From the NCBI GenBank assembly GCA_027575765.1, contig JANBPT010001175.1, positions 1 to 13,007 of the forward strand: a stretch of 13,007 bases of DNA, in the 5' to 3' direction. Source of the DNA: Tieghemiomyces parasiticus. Its lineage: Eukaryota > Kickxellomycota > Dimargaritomycetes > Dimargaritales > Dimargaritaceae. The notes beneath the pieces are model-generated. The model was not told where the DNA came from. It was given only the letters and a program-made list of their open reading frames with translations, and ran no database searches. This document shows, piece after piece, positions 1-10,972 of this stretch. The stretch's first letter is position 1, and the number at the start of each line of letters is the position of its first letter. The translations under genes and the position numbers were made by a program.

Positions 1-143
1 AGGAGTTGAGGAATCGTGGCGGCCTGGACGGGGGTCATTTCTTTGAATTCGAGGGCGGCGACAGCCTGCTGCAGACTAGGTGCCAGGGCAGTCTGTACCT
101 GATCCCAGGACCCGGCGAAGGCCGGTACAGCTGAGGTGCTCAT
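1..143 (-). CDS. SPB4: Spb4/DDX55-like DEAD-box RNA helicase, N-terminal fragment
   Basis: The ATG is at 143-141 on the minus strand, and the frame stays open for 47 codons to the window edge, so only the start of the gene is present. The translation contains Trp13, then an LEFKEMTPVQAATIP stretch (about residues 31-45). This is the Q motif of DEAD-box helicases, with the adenine-contacting Gln at residue 40. From family knowledge, MTPVQ.ATIP after a short N-terminus is typical of Spb4/DDX55, a nucleolar ATP-dependent RNA helicase needed for 60S subunit (25S/28S rRNA) maturation. Walker A and the DEAD box lie beyond the edge and cannot be checked, so another nucleolar DEAD-box family with a similar Q motif remains possible. 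The gene is head-to-head with PCH2. Confidence 0.75.
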   Translation of the reverse strand, partial: MSTSAVPAFAGSWDQVQTALAPSLQQAVAALEFKEMTPVQAATIPQL

Positions 144-603
144 GGCAGGTTATTAGTCGGCTAACTTGGCACACGTAGTGACAGGGAAAGGATGTAATGT
201 GTTGCACTAAAGGGTGGGACGGTATCGAAACATCGAATGAGCCCATTCACGAGGAATAGCTTGGTATCGTATTACTAACCGAGCTATACTGTCTTCCGCA
301 AAAAATAAAAAAAATTCTGACAACTTGGAAGCTTGCCAGTTGACCCATAGTTAGCAACAGACTAATCGCTGATAAAAAATTGCCCCACTAGGTCTCATTG
401 GCGTACTAGTTGGCACTACAAGGGAAATTCATGACCTCAGTACTATCTACCCAGTTGAAAAGCTGGCCAACTACTGTTTAACCTGGCAGGGCTGCCTTAC
501 CGTTCAACTTGTGGCTCCCAAGGCAATCACCTCCGCCATTCCATACAACACAGACCTGTCAATTCGCAGGTGAGCCTTGCCCTTGTCATCCCAACCTCCA
601 AGC
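144..603. promoter_or_regulatory. Divergent intergenic region between SPB4 (-) and PCH2 (+)
   Basis: These 460 nt separate two divergent start codons, so they should hold both promoters and 5' UTRs. The only notable sequence is an A-rich tract at about 299-316, which could act as a nucleosome-excluding element. I see no open frame with recognisable protein similarity and no RNA gene. Confidence 0.5.
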
Positions 604-2139
604 ATGTCGAACGCCGCCCCCGTCAAACAGAGAGACCGCGGCAACTGGGCATTACATACCTTTTATGGTAGGTGACCCACGCACCTGATGGCACCACCGT
701 ACTGACAGGCCTCATTGTTTACCACCGAGACTTGGCTCGAGTGCTCCAGAGTTTCCCTATGGAGACCACCCCATAATGGCCAAGTGGATGGCCCGACTAT
801 GTACTCAGCTACCATTTGTTTATGACTACATTCTCCCGCTGCGCAACCAGTCGAGTGCCAGGTCCGACCTGATGTCCAACCAAATGTCCGCAATCTCATC
901 CAGGTCGTCGGTACGGCCCTTGCGAGCCAGCCGGTGCTGTACAAGGACTGGGTGTACAACCAGCCCGAGGAACTGGCCCACCCGCTGGCCGACCAGCTCA
1001 CAAGGGTTCGCGTATGGTGCCCAACCCTCGGGAACGCGCCATCATGGCCGACACAGTTTGCCCAGCTTGACTTCGTAATATACCATCCGCACACCACTGA
1101 GGCTGCCGCTGAATTGGACGAGGAAGGGACTACCACACTGTTTCACACGACAACCCTGCCCCACGCGCGCTTTGACGGCCTCTGGTCCTCGCTGGCCTTT
1201 GAAGAATCCATACCGGATCGTGTCCTACGGTTGATGACGACCGTGTGGCAGTTCGCTCACAACAACGTCGATCCGGACGTCGTTACCAACAACCGATTTG
1301 TCCTCCTCCACGGGCCGCCAGGAACAGGTAAAACCACGCTATGCCGGGCCTTGGCCCAGCGGTGGGCAGTCGGGTTGCAGCCGTCGCACCGCTTAGCGGC
1401 CGGCAAGGAATCAGGTAATAACCAGGGCCCCGCTGGCGTCGTCTCCGCGCGGCCCGTATACCTGTGCGAGATCAACAGCCACGCCCTCTTCTCCAAATGG
1501 TTCTCCGAGTCGGGTAAACTGGTGGCCCAGGCCTTCAGTAAGTTACAAGAACTAGCGGAGGCGGGCCCCGTGTTGGTCTTAATCGACGAGGTAGAAAGTC
1601 TGGCCACGTCCCGGGCCCAGTCCGCCGCCCGTGGCAACGAACCCTCGGACGCCGTACGCGTGGTCAATTCGGTACTTACTGAGCTCGACAAACTCAAGTA
1701 CCTGCCCAATGTCATGGTACTCGCCACGTCCAACCTCACCCAGTGCATTGACGAAGCCCTCTTGGACCGGGCCGACCTCTCCCTATACATCGGCCTGCCC
1801 TCCCCGCGGGCCATTCGACGTATTCTTGAATCCTGCATTGTCGAACTGGGCCGTCAAGGACTGCTTTGTTCCCCCGGGCCGCCTTTCTCCCCTGGCTCAG
1901 ACCCAGCGGTCGCGGGGGACCACCCGACGCCTGAGTTGGTCGCTGCTGTAAACCAGTGCCAGGGACTGAGCGGGCGCGCCATCCGCAAACTGCCCATACG
2001 GACCTTCGCCTGCCTAACTCGACCCACCCCGATCACGGTGGCCGAGTTTCTCATTACTCTGACCGCCGAAGCCGAGGAGATGTCCCAGGCCCGCCGGCCA
2101 GCCGAGGCCTTTCCGGATGTCGGCTTAACTCTTAAGTGA
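604..2139 (+). CDS. PCH2: Pachytene checkpoint AAA+ ATPase Pch2/TRIP13
   Basis: Proposed exons are 604-667 and 851-2139, giving 450 aa (human TRIP13 has about 432). The intron, 668-850, has a GTAGGT donor and CCAG acceptor, and both ends share phase 1, joining ...HTFY to VECQVRP. That matches the family's N-terminal VEV.. strand; without this splice the frame meets a stop at 823-825 and has no ATG. Visible motifs: Walker A GPPGTGKT (176-183), the family signature INSHALFSKWFSESGKL after it, Walker B VLVLIDEVES (D267/E268), sensor 1 ATSN (N316), a DRAD arginine-finger region (R328) and sensor 2 SGRAIRKLP (R397). The family is a hexameric remodeller that opens HORMA-domain proteins (Hop1/HORMAD, Mad2 via p31comet), controlling meiotic recombination and the spindle checkpoint. 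An insertion of about 20 residues (198-224) precedes INSHALF relative to the human protein. Identification is firm; the first exon is inferred. Confidence 0.93.
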
Positions 2140-2143
2140 AGTC

Positions 2144-2152
2144 TTTAATAAG
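2144..2152. terminator. Overlapping poly(A)-signal-like hexamers for convergent genes
   Basis: Five bases past the PCH2 stop, AATAAG (2147-2152, plus) overlaps ATTAAA read on the minus strand (2144-2149). Each is a single-base variant of AATAAA and lies just downstream of the stop of the gene it would serve: PCH2 on plus and the MYST gene on minus. Only position and sequence support this. Confidence 0.35.
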
Positions 2153-2240
2153 GTTAATATGCATATGTTACAACCGAGGTCGGGCGATTAAACCGCACAG
2201 TCAGTAAAATTTGAAAGTGACAGGCCATAATATGTCAGAA

Positions 2241-3586
<1,346 letters not shown>

Positions 3587-4190
3587 GGTCAAGGGCAGAA
3601 AATGTGTGCGTGTATGATGTGGGATGGAAAATAGGCGCAGGCTGGAGTTCTGCTGAAGTGGAAAACAGGATGAGATAGAGCAGTGACCAGTGGGAACCGG
3701 TGGTTCGGTGATACCTAGGGCTCGGGGGCTCAGCACCTTGTATCTATTACTGGCCTTGTCCATAGGTCTGGAGTCAGTAGAGTCCAGAGGTATGTCCACA
3801 CACCTCCCCACTCCGAATATTCATAGAGCTAGAAAACTTATTGTCACGTGATATATCTTACTTCGTTTATGTTGCTCCACCGAGCCTCGCCATTTAAACC
3901 TACATTGGCTTTAGGTTTTTTTTTATACGAGGTGGGGGGAGGGGACGGCTAGCATAGCATGTCTGGTAAGCGACTGCGCAGAGTAGCGGCGAGCCAGCGG
4001 GCCACAGCCCACATGTCCCATCGACCGTTTCGACCAAACGGAATGTAATAGAAGACTGCTGCTTTCTGCACATATTCAACAGCCAGGAACCCAATTAGAA
4101 ACTTTATGACAAACGAATGTCGAGACCCGTTCCGTAGTAATTACCCAAGTCCACTCGAGCTGCACCACATACCTTCTCCCTCTGCACGTT
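3587..4190. promoter_or_regulatory. Divergent promoter region between the MYST gene (-) and RSM22/METTL17 (+)
   Basis: About 600 nt separate two divergent starts. Short open frames in it lack recognisable similarity. It contains a CACGTG palindrome (3845-3850), a poly-T/A stretch at 3916-3924, and pyrimidine-rich leaders immediately before both ATGs. A shared bidirectional promoter is inferred from geometry only. Confidence 0.5.
3844..3851. promoter_or_regulatory. TCACGTGA E-box palindrome
   Basis: An 8-bp perfect palindrome containing CACGTG lies between the divergent MYST and RSM22 genes. In fungi this core is bound by bHLH factors such as Cbf1 or Pho4-like proteins. Binding here is inferred from the motif and its position, and chance occurrence is possible. 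Confidence 0.35.
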
Positions 4191-6810
4191 ATGCTAAAGC
4201 TCCTCACGAGCCACGCCAGGCCAGGCCCAGTTGTTCGGGCTCGGACCGTTGCTCCAATGCACCCTGTAACTGCCATAGCCGCCCGGACCTACGTCGCGTA
4301 AGTGAATGTGACGTATTACTTTTCTCTAGCGTACACTGGGAAACCGAATGCCAAGGTCCCAGAGCCTCATTGAAGGCACTCAACATATAATAACCAAGCC
4401 CGCCGTTGTCTGCTAGCGTCACTAACCATACCGCTTCATGGTACAATCTGAACTCCACCTACCCTCTATGCGTCAATCCATCCCTAGTATGACACCGTCG
4501 GCCTGGGCGCGTGGCAAAACCAGTTCTAACCTAAGTAAACGGAAGCAGGCCAAACTGGGAAAGACAGGCGTTGGTGTACCGGAATTCACGCCGCCAGCCA
4601 TGCCATCCCTCGAGCAGATGCAAGAGATGAAGGAAACTATAATGGAGAAGCGCAGGCGCCGACTGGAGACGCCACCGGTGATCCAGGACGCCGGCGAACT
4701 GGGTACGGCGAATGAGTGGGATCAAGCGGTCAGCACCTACGGGTTTCAGACCATGAAAGGCCGGATCGTGCTCAATAGCAGCGGCAGTGGTGAGGTCGTC
4801 TACAAGGGCCAGCCAGCTCCGCGCACAGATGACACAGTGAATAAGTCAAAAGGAGCTTCTGAGGAACCGGCGGAGGCGGACGACGCAGTCGAACCCGCCA
4901 ACCCACGCAGGAGCCGGTTAATCCAGTTCGGTCGAAAATATCTCGGGCTGGCAGCCATCCCAACCTGGATGCTGGACAACTTGGTCACTTATCTCCGGCC
5001 CCGAGACCCCAGGAGGATCCGATATGACTATTTCCGCATCCTGGACGCGGCACGCTCCACGTCGGGCGTGCCAATGGAATCGGCGGTCGCTCTGAAAAAC
5101 CGGCAATGGGCCTTACTTCGACCGGTAGAGCCCAAGCACCGCCCCGACAAGGCCGCTGAGGTCGAGGATTTCATGAACGACCAGGATGGTGACCAGTTCG
5201 GAACCCCAGCCGCCAAGGTTATGAAGCCTGGTCCGACCGAGGAACCCGTCTACCTTCGGCCCCACACCTTGGCGTACGGAGACCGCGAAACCGACGCCTA
5301 CCTGGCCACACGGGTCCCCGCACACTACGGTGTAATAACCAACGTGCTGGGCGAGGTGCGGCGTCGTCTGCCGGATTACCAACCTACTAGTATGCTGGAT
5401 TTCGGTACGGGACCCGGGACCGGGGTGTGGGCCGCCCATGAGGAGTGGCGCGGCCGCATCCAGCGCGTGCTGGGCATCGATATATCTGAGAGCATGCTCC
5501 AGGCCGCCGAGCGCCTGGCCGTCAGCCACGGGAAGGCCGGTTCGTTTCAACCGATCGGTCAGCTTGAATTTCAGCGCCACATGTCCTACGGTGACGACCT
5601 GCCCCGCTTTGACCTGGTGCTTAGTGCCTTTGTTCTGTCCGAAATGCCCACCGACATCCTGCGCGAAAGCACGTTGGAGTCTCTCTGGAGCCAGACCGGG
5701 GACGTTCTGGTAGGTATAAACAGGTGTACTTTCATTCCGAGGGCTGATCGAACCGCGATGGTACACAGATGGTGCTATACTCACATGGCCCTATTGGCTA
5801 GGCACCCAATCGGCCCATCACGAATTGGTTGAGCTGTGATCTAAGCTAACGTGATTACCACTTTACCCCCCCCTTCCCCCCTTTACCAACGACAGGTTCT
5901 GATCGACCGCGGCACCCAGTTGGGTTATGAGCAAATGATGAAGGCGCGCGATTGGTTCATCGAGCGGTCCAAGACTGCAACAGGCGAGTTCGGGCTGACT
6001 CCACACCACATCGTGGCGCCCTGTCCGCACGAGCACGCCTGTCCACTGCGAGGCCGGACGACGTGGTGCCACTTTTCGCAACGCGCCCAACGTCCCCGGT
6101 TTACGATGGATGCCAAGGCAGCCAAGAACAACATGGAGGACCTCAAGTACACCTACCTGGTAATCCGCCGCGGGCCCAAGCCCCAGCGTCACCAACCGAT
6201 GGATGACCCCACGGCCGACGAGGTGTCACCGGAGGCTCCGCCGCTGACAGAGCCCCAGAACCGTCGTCCGCTGGCGTCACAGGCCTACGCGACGGCGCTC
6301 GAGGGCCAGAAGCAGCCACTTCTAGACGTCACGATGCGGGCTGACGCCTACAACTGGTCCCGGTTGGTCCTTCCGCCCATAAAGCGCAGCGGCCACCTCA
6401 TCGCCGACGCCTGTACACCGCACGGTCAATTTGAACGCCAAACCTTTGTCAAGTCCGACGGACGTACAGTATACAAGGATCTCAAGCAGGCCCGGTGGGG
6501 TGACCTCCTACCGTACCAGGCCAAGCATACGGCCAAACGGGAGGTCCGGATGCAGGAAACGGACGAAGACAAGGCTCGCCTGAAGGCTGAACGGACCAAG
6601 GGTAAGAAAGGTGCGCGCGGGGCCGGCAAGGCCTCCGAAAAAAAGCGGGAAGAGGAAGATGATGTAGATTACGCAGCGGAGCCGAGTAAGGCCACCGAGC
6701 CCCGGCGGAAGGAGAAGCGTCGTTCCGCGGCCAAGCCGAACATCCATACCGCTCACATCGCCAAGAACAAGGAGGTCCCGGACATCGTTGGTGACGACCT
6801 CCGTGATTAA
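4191..6810 (+). CDS. RSM22: Mitochondrial small-subunit assembly factor Rsm22/METTL17
   Basis: Exons are 4191-4297, 4488-5709 and 5896-6810, encoding 747 aa. Intron 1 (GTAAGT...CCCTAG, 190 nt, CTAAC at about 4421) joins a short exon encoding a classic presequence (MLKLLTSHARPGPVVRAR start, ending AARTYVA; no acidic residues) to the main exon in phase 2. Intron 2 (186 nt) has a GTAGGT donor, CTAAC and a C-rich tract. The Rossmann methyltransferase core has LDFGTGPGTG (339-348) and GIDIS (D367), followed by LSAFVLSEMP and, across intron 2, DVLVLIDRGTQLG. Cysteines C486, C492, C501 (in APCPHEHACPLRG...WCHFSQR) and C616 (in LIADACTPHG) match those described as binding a 4Fe-4S cluster in this family. 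A Lys/Arg/Glu-rich tail (about 650-747) is probably disordered and RNA-binding. The family assembles the mitoribosomal small subunit; methyl transfer is not proven. An ATG at 4438 in the same frame would give a shorter protein without the presequence, and I consider it intronic. Confidence 0.92.
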
Positions 6811-7206
6811 GCAGTTAAACAGCAGAGAAGTGGACCGAGGTATCTGCGGAGGCTGTAACCAGGCATGGCCTTTGGGGAAAGAAGCCTGACCAGGTATTGC
6901 AAATAAATGAAATAATCCCTGAATAAAGACTGATAGCCCGCTGCACAGGTGCGTTTAGAACTCCTGGGGCCGGAGCTGGCAAGTTTGACTATGGGCCGAG
7001 GGGTGTTTCGGCACCATAATAAACCCTCCACACTCATAGTAGCAGCACGAAGTTGGAGGTCCAGGGAAGCCCTTGGCTGCGCTTACAAGCGCGTAATGTC
7101 TACCGTGCACCTACTATCCTGACCAAAGTGAACTAAAGCTTACTCTGCCGCTTCACCGGCACATTCCATACCTTTCCATTCGTTCCAACTCATCTCCATT
7201 TCGACT
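6811..7206 (+). promoter_or_regulatory. Intergenic region: RSM22 3' UTR and BRAT1-like promoter
   Basis: These 396 nt lie between two genes on the same strand. The left part has two AATAAA hexamers at 6902-6907 and 6922-6927. The last 60 nt before the next ATG are rich in C/T with repeated CCATT, a typical 5' leader. No further gene is evident. Confidence 0.5.
6902..6927 (+). terminator. Poly(A) signals of RSM22
   Basis: Two exact AATAAA hexamers (6902-6907 and 6922-6927) lie about 90-115 nt after the RSM22 stop codon, a normal distance for a 3' UTR. Confidence 0.6.
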
Positions 7207-10200
7207 ATGGCGCTCACCCTTCCCAGTCCGGCTGCGGTCCTGCGGCGCCTGGGCCGCATGTCCACGCAAATTGTCGACGACTCCCGCTACGAAAAGATCC
7301 TGGCCTACTTAGTCACCGACTTGGGTACCGACTCGGTTATTGTGGGCCGGTGGCTTGACGACGAGGGGACCTTCATAGCCTGCCAGGTAAGACTAACAGA
7401 AATACGGGTTGGCAGGAAAGGCTGCGGTTCCTCCCCATGGGTCTGAAGGCGTAGCACTAGTTTTGGCCCCCACCGTTTCTTCGCCATATCCCCGACCTCC
7501 TCCCCACCCCACTCCCCTATGCCATCTTACTTGCTACCTAACGTGTGCTTATTACTTTGCCCTATGATCCCCCCTCCCTAGGCTTGCATTAATTCTGATA
7601 TCGACGACCGTATCTGTAGCATCGCACTCCGGTTCTTGGGGCAGCTCCTGGGTACGTCCTACCGTGTCGCAGACCGGGAGTCCTTCACAGCGTGCCGTGC
7701 GACGATTCCTGACGCCTTCAATTTTATTCAACGCCTGCTGGCTTCATCCGATACCTCAGCTCGACTTCGCTACGCCTGCACCCAGTGCGTGTGTGATATG
7801 GTCCAGAATCCAACTGCAGCCGCGTGGTAAGCTCGTTCTGCAGTGCTCCTCGCGCTTAACTTGGCCTACCAATTTTCTGCACCCTAGACGGACTCCATGG
7901 TGGCAGGGCTGTCATTCACGATCTCATCGTACCAGTATCCCCCTCCCCTCACGCCCGCTTTTCCTCTCTCTTGCAGGTTCTTTAACTGGTCCGATAGTTT
8001 GCAGGCCGTCGCCCTTAGCCTCTCCGACAGATCATGCTACGTAAGTCGGCCGATATCAATGCCGTAATGATGGCCACCCAGACGACAACTAATAGTGTTG
8101 TGCCAGACGGCTAGCCACACAGCGATCCCCGCGAACCAGGAAAGCACATGAGGATCTAATTTTCCGACCTCGCCCGTTCTACCTCGAGGGCCCCATCCCC
8201 CCTATCCAGACCACCCAAGCTACATGTATTCTGATCCAACGGTTACTGCCGGTGAGCTACACATCCAAAGGAAGCACGACATGGCGCCAGAACCTTGCTG
8301 ACCTCATCACCGAAAAGTACCTCCCAACTCGTGAGGGACGTGGTCCTAGCAGGGCACTCAATAGTAATACCATGGACCAGTTTTTGGAGCTCCTGTGGAC
8401 CCTGGTGGACAGCCATCACCCTGTCGGTGTCCAATTTATCGCGGAGCATGACCTCCTTGACTACCAGCGGGCCTTTTGGTGGTTAGCCGACCTTCCTCGG
8501 CTACCGCGGGGTAAACTTCTGAGCGTGCTCCACCGGGCCGCCTGCCTGCCGCGGGAAAAGACGGCAGGGACCGGGTTTAGTCTACTGGGTAAGTGCGCCG
8601 CAGAGGGGCCCAAAGAGCAGGCCCGTAAACTTTGGAATGTCTGGGTGCAGGAGCCACTGGTGACCCGGCCGAGTCTGGAGACTTACCAAATTGTCAGCTC
8701 GCTAATTCAGGTGATAATGACTTTGGCGCACGTCCAGGGTGATGGGCCAGCGCCGGCCCTGTTCAGGGAATTGGTATGCGAAGCGTTGACTGGGATGGTC
8801 CGCGCGTGCGCTGCTGAACTCGGCTCCCTTCCCGAAGCGGCGACTGAAGCTCGGAGCGGCGTTGCTCCACCAGATGACAGACTTATTCAGCTTCTACACT
8901 CCCACGACACCAGTCTGACGGCCAAGCGTACCATAGTGGCTTCCCTGTTCGACGTGGTTATCACGGCTCTACCGGATATGAGTGACCCGCTCACCCAGTC
9001 GATCCTGACGGATACCATGCTTGGTCTAGTTCGCACGACCAGCACGCTACTTGCGGACCGACGGGTGGCCCTCCGGGCTATGGAGCTGGTTCGCGTGTCG
9101 GATACGTTCCTGAATTGCCAGGAGACCGCTGAGCTGACTGTCCTGGCCCTACTCCGTCACCCGGATTGTTCAGGGTTCCTGATCCAGCAGGGGTTTCGCG
9201 AAGCCACTCACCTCCTTCGCGGTCCAGCCGCCCTGCAAGCCCGACTGACCCGAGGGTTCGCTGACCAGCTTGTAGGCAGTGTCCTGGGTCCGCGGCTGAA
9301 TGACGACCGCTGGGAGGTTCGCGAGGCCTGTGTGGGCTTCGTGCGTGACCTCGTCAGAGGCGATCCGGACCCGGCCATCGCCTCAGTCGTCGCCGATCAT
9401 GACCTGGTGGGTCGGATCCTGCCGCTGGCTACTGACGGCGAAGCTTATGTGCGGGCCAGCGTCCTCGATGCGATGGAGGCCATCCTGCGCCCCGCCCTAC
9501 CGCCTACATCGTCTTCCGCGACGGTTATGGGCTATTTGGACCGTCTGGCTTTGCTTTGGCCGGCGACAATTTGGACGGCGTATGTGACGGACACGGAGGC
9601 CTTTGTTCGTCGGGCCGCGCTGAACCTAGTGGCGGACCTGTTGATCCATCACCCGGAACACCCGCTGACGTACAAAGCTCTAGCCGGCTTGACGCCGCCG
9701 GAAACTCTGCGCCATCTGATTGACGATGGCGACTATGAGGTCCGCCTACGCGCCTCCACAGTAGCATACCTGCTGTGGGCCCAGCCTTTTGGCCAGGGCG
9801 TAAACCCGGATGTGAATGATTACGAGACCGAACAAGTGCGACCCCGGCAGCCTGAAGGTCTGCGGTTCCAGTCAGGCAGCCCTCGTCTGATCGTGTCCCA
9901 GTCACCCGCCGCTGTGGCCTGGCCTTGCCCTTACTGTCTCAACGTGCCCAGTCTCCTGCTACAGGCCGCGCAGGACCCGTCGCGATTCGTCCGGGCACGG
10001 GCAGGCCGCTACCTCGAAAGCATCCGTGATGCCCTGACCCCTCATTTTACGGACGAAGTGCCACCTGGTGACTCGGCCGGGGCTCAAGATGGCCCGCCGG
10101 CTGCCAAACGGTCCGCCGGACCCAACGATCCCCCGATCAGAAACGGTGAGGGTACGGCTGGTGACTGGGCTTCGTGTCCACACGTGGGCAATCCAGGTAC

Positions 10201-10444
10201 GATGCCAGCCCACACCGTCCTGGCGGCCGCTCACCGTCATTTTGCCCGCCAGCTCCGGTCAGTGGACTTTGAGCGCTTATGGGCCACTACCTCCAGCGAA
10301 CACCTGTACCGGGAGGCCATCGAGTCGGGCTTTCCTATCGACGGGGAGAGCGCCGGTATGGATGTGAATCCCGTAGACCTTAAAATGGATATGGCCGAGG
10401 CCGAAGCGGAGAACTCAGGTAACAATATCTTGGATTGCTACTGA
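7207..10444 (+). CDS. BRAT1: BRAT1-like HEAT-repeat protein (Integrator INTS11/INTS9 partner family)
   Basis: Exons are 7207-7386, 7582-7826, 7977-8040 and 8210-10444, giving 907 aa (human BRAT1 is about 821). Introns of 195, 150 and 169 nt all have GTAAG donors and CTAG/GCAG/CCAG acceptors, with consistent phases 0, 2 and 0; the second restores a Trp codon. The protein is an alpha-helical HEAT array. Segments resembling BRAT1 from memory include VDDSRYEKILAYL near the N-terminus, DDRWEVREACVGFVRDLV (about 527-544), DGEAYVRASVLDAM (about 572-585), DTEAFVRRAALNLV (about 624-637) and DGDYEVRLRAS (about 669-679), in the same order and with similar spacing. A disordered Pro/Gly/Ala-rich stretch (about 765-820) precedes the last helices. 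The chain ends in Asp-Cys-Tyr. BRAT1 binds INTS9/INTS11 and was first described as a BRCA1/ATM partner. No enzymatic motif is seen. A generic HEAT protein is the alternative. Confidence 0.75.
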
Positions 10445-10972
10445 ATCGCAGTTGTGCCGGGGCGTGGTTGAGCTGATGGTGTAGATCCGTCAGCTAGCAG
10501 TTGATTAGAAGCCGTGGCCTCTTGGTCATATGTCGACCAGCAGTCTGAGCCCGAGAGCAATAAACGATACCACACTATGCCGGAGAGAGGGCGGCCCGTG
10601 CCGCTTGCGGACGCTAGTTGCGTGACAGGTGGGCGACAGCCAGGTTACATCCCTACCTTTGGCCTTAAAATTTGATTAGTGCCTTACATGTCAGGAGCCT
10701 CAACCTCATCTGACACCTAGGGGCGGAGTTGTACCCCATCGTAAACATTGGGAGCTTTCTTGCCGCATAGGAATCAAAGAGAGTGTATACCTCAGGCTCC
10801 GTACGGCTCGGCACTGCTCGCCATGCAACCGACACTGGCGGCTCTGAACGCCAACAGCCCCACAGCCGCTCGCCCTTCGTTACCTACTCAATTTAGCATC
10901 CCGGCTTGTTAGCATCTCTTGCTTCATCAGTACCTCATTTCCTCATTGTCACTCATCTGCCGGTCATTCTTC
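10445..10972 (+). promoter_or_regulatory. Intergenic region: BRAT1-like 3' UTR and DPM2 promoter
   Basis: These 528 nt contain an AATAAA at 10559-10564 for the upstream gene. The rest should carry the DPM2 promoter and 5' leader, including a pyrimidine-rich stretch from about 10915 to 10972. A 29-codon upstream ORF (10823-10912) is present but has no recognised similarity. Confidence 0.5.
10559..10564 (+). terminator. Poly(A) signal of the BRAT1-like gene
   Basis: An exact AATAAA lies about 115 nt after the stop codon. It is the only such hexamer on this strand in the downstream intergenic region. Confidence 0.55.

Noticed and set aside
668..774. Alternative 41-nt intron in PCH2 (donor 668, acceptor ACAG at 708) giving a short protein ending at TAA about 774
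   Set aside because: The intron would be unusually short, the frame stops after about 44 residues, and it would leave the conserved PCH2 core without a start. The 850 acceptor joins the conserved N-terminal strand in phase.
4438..4487. ATG at 4438 as the start of RSM22/METTL17
   Set aside because: It lacks a mitochondrial presequence and lies between a CTAAC branch-like site and the CCCTAG acceptor. The upstream exon at 4191-4297 supplies an excellent presequence in the correct phase.
5113..5784. Long minus-strand open frame (223 codons) opposite RSM22
   Set aside because: It mirrors the conserved methyltransferase exon on the other strand. GC-rich coding sequence often leaves the complementary frame open, and its translation shows no recognisable family.
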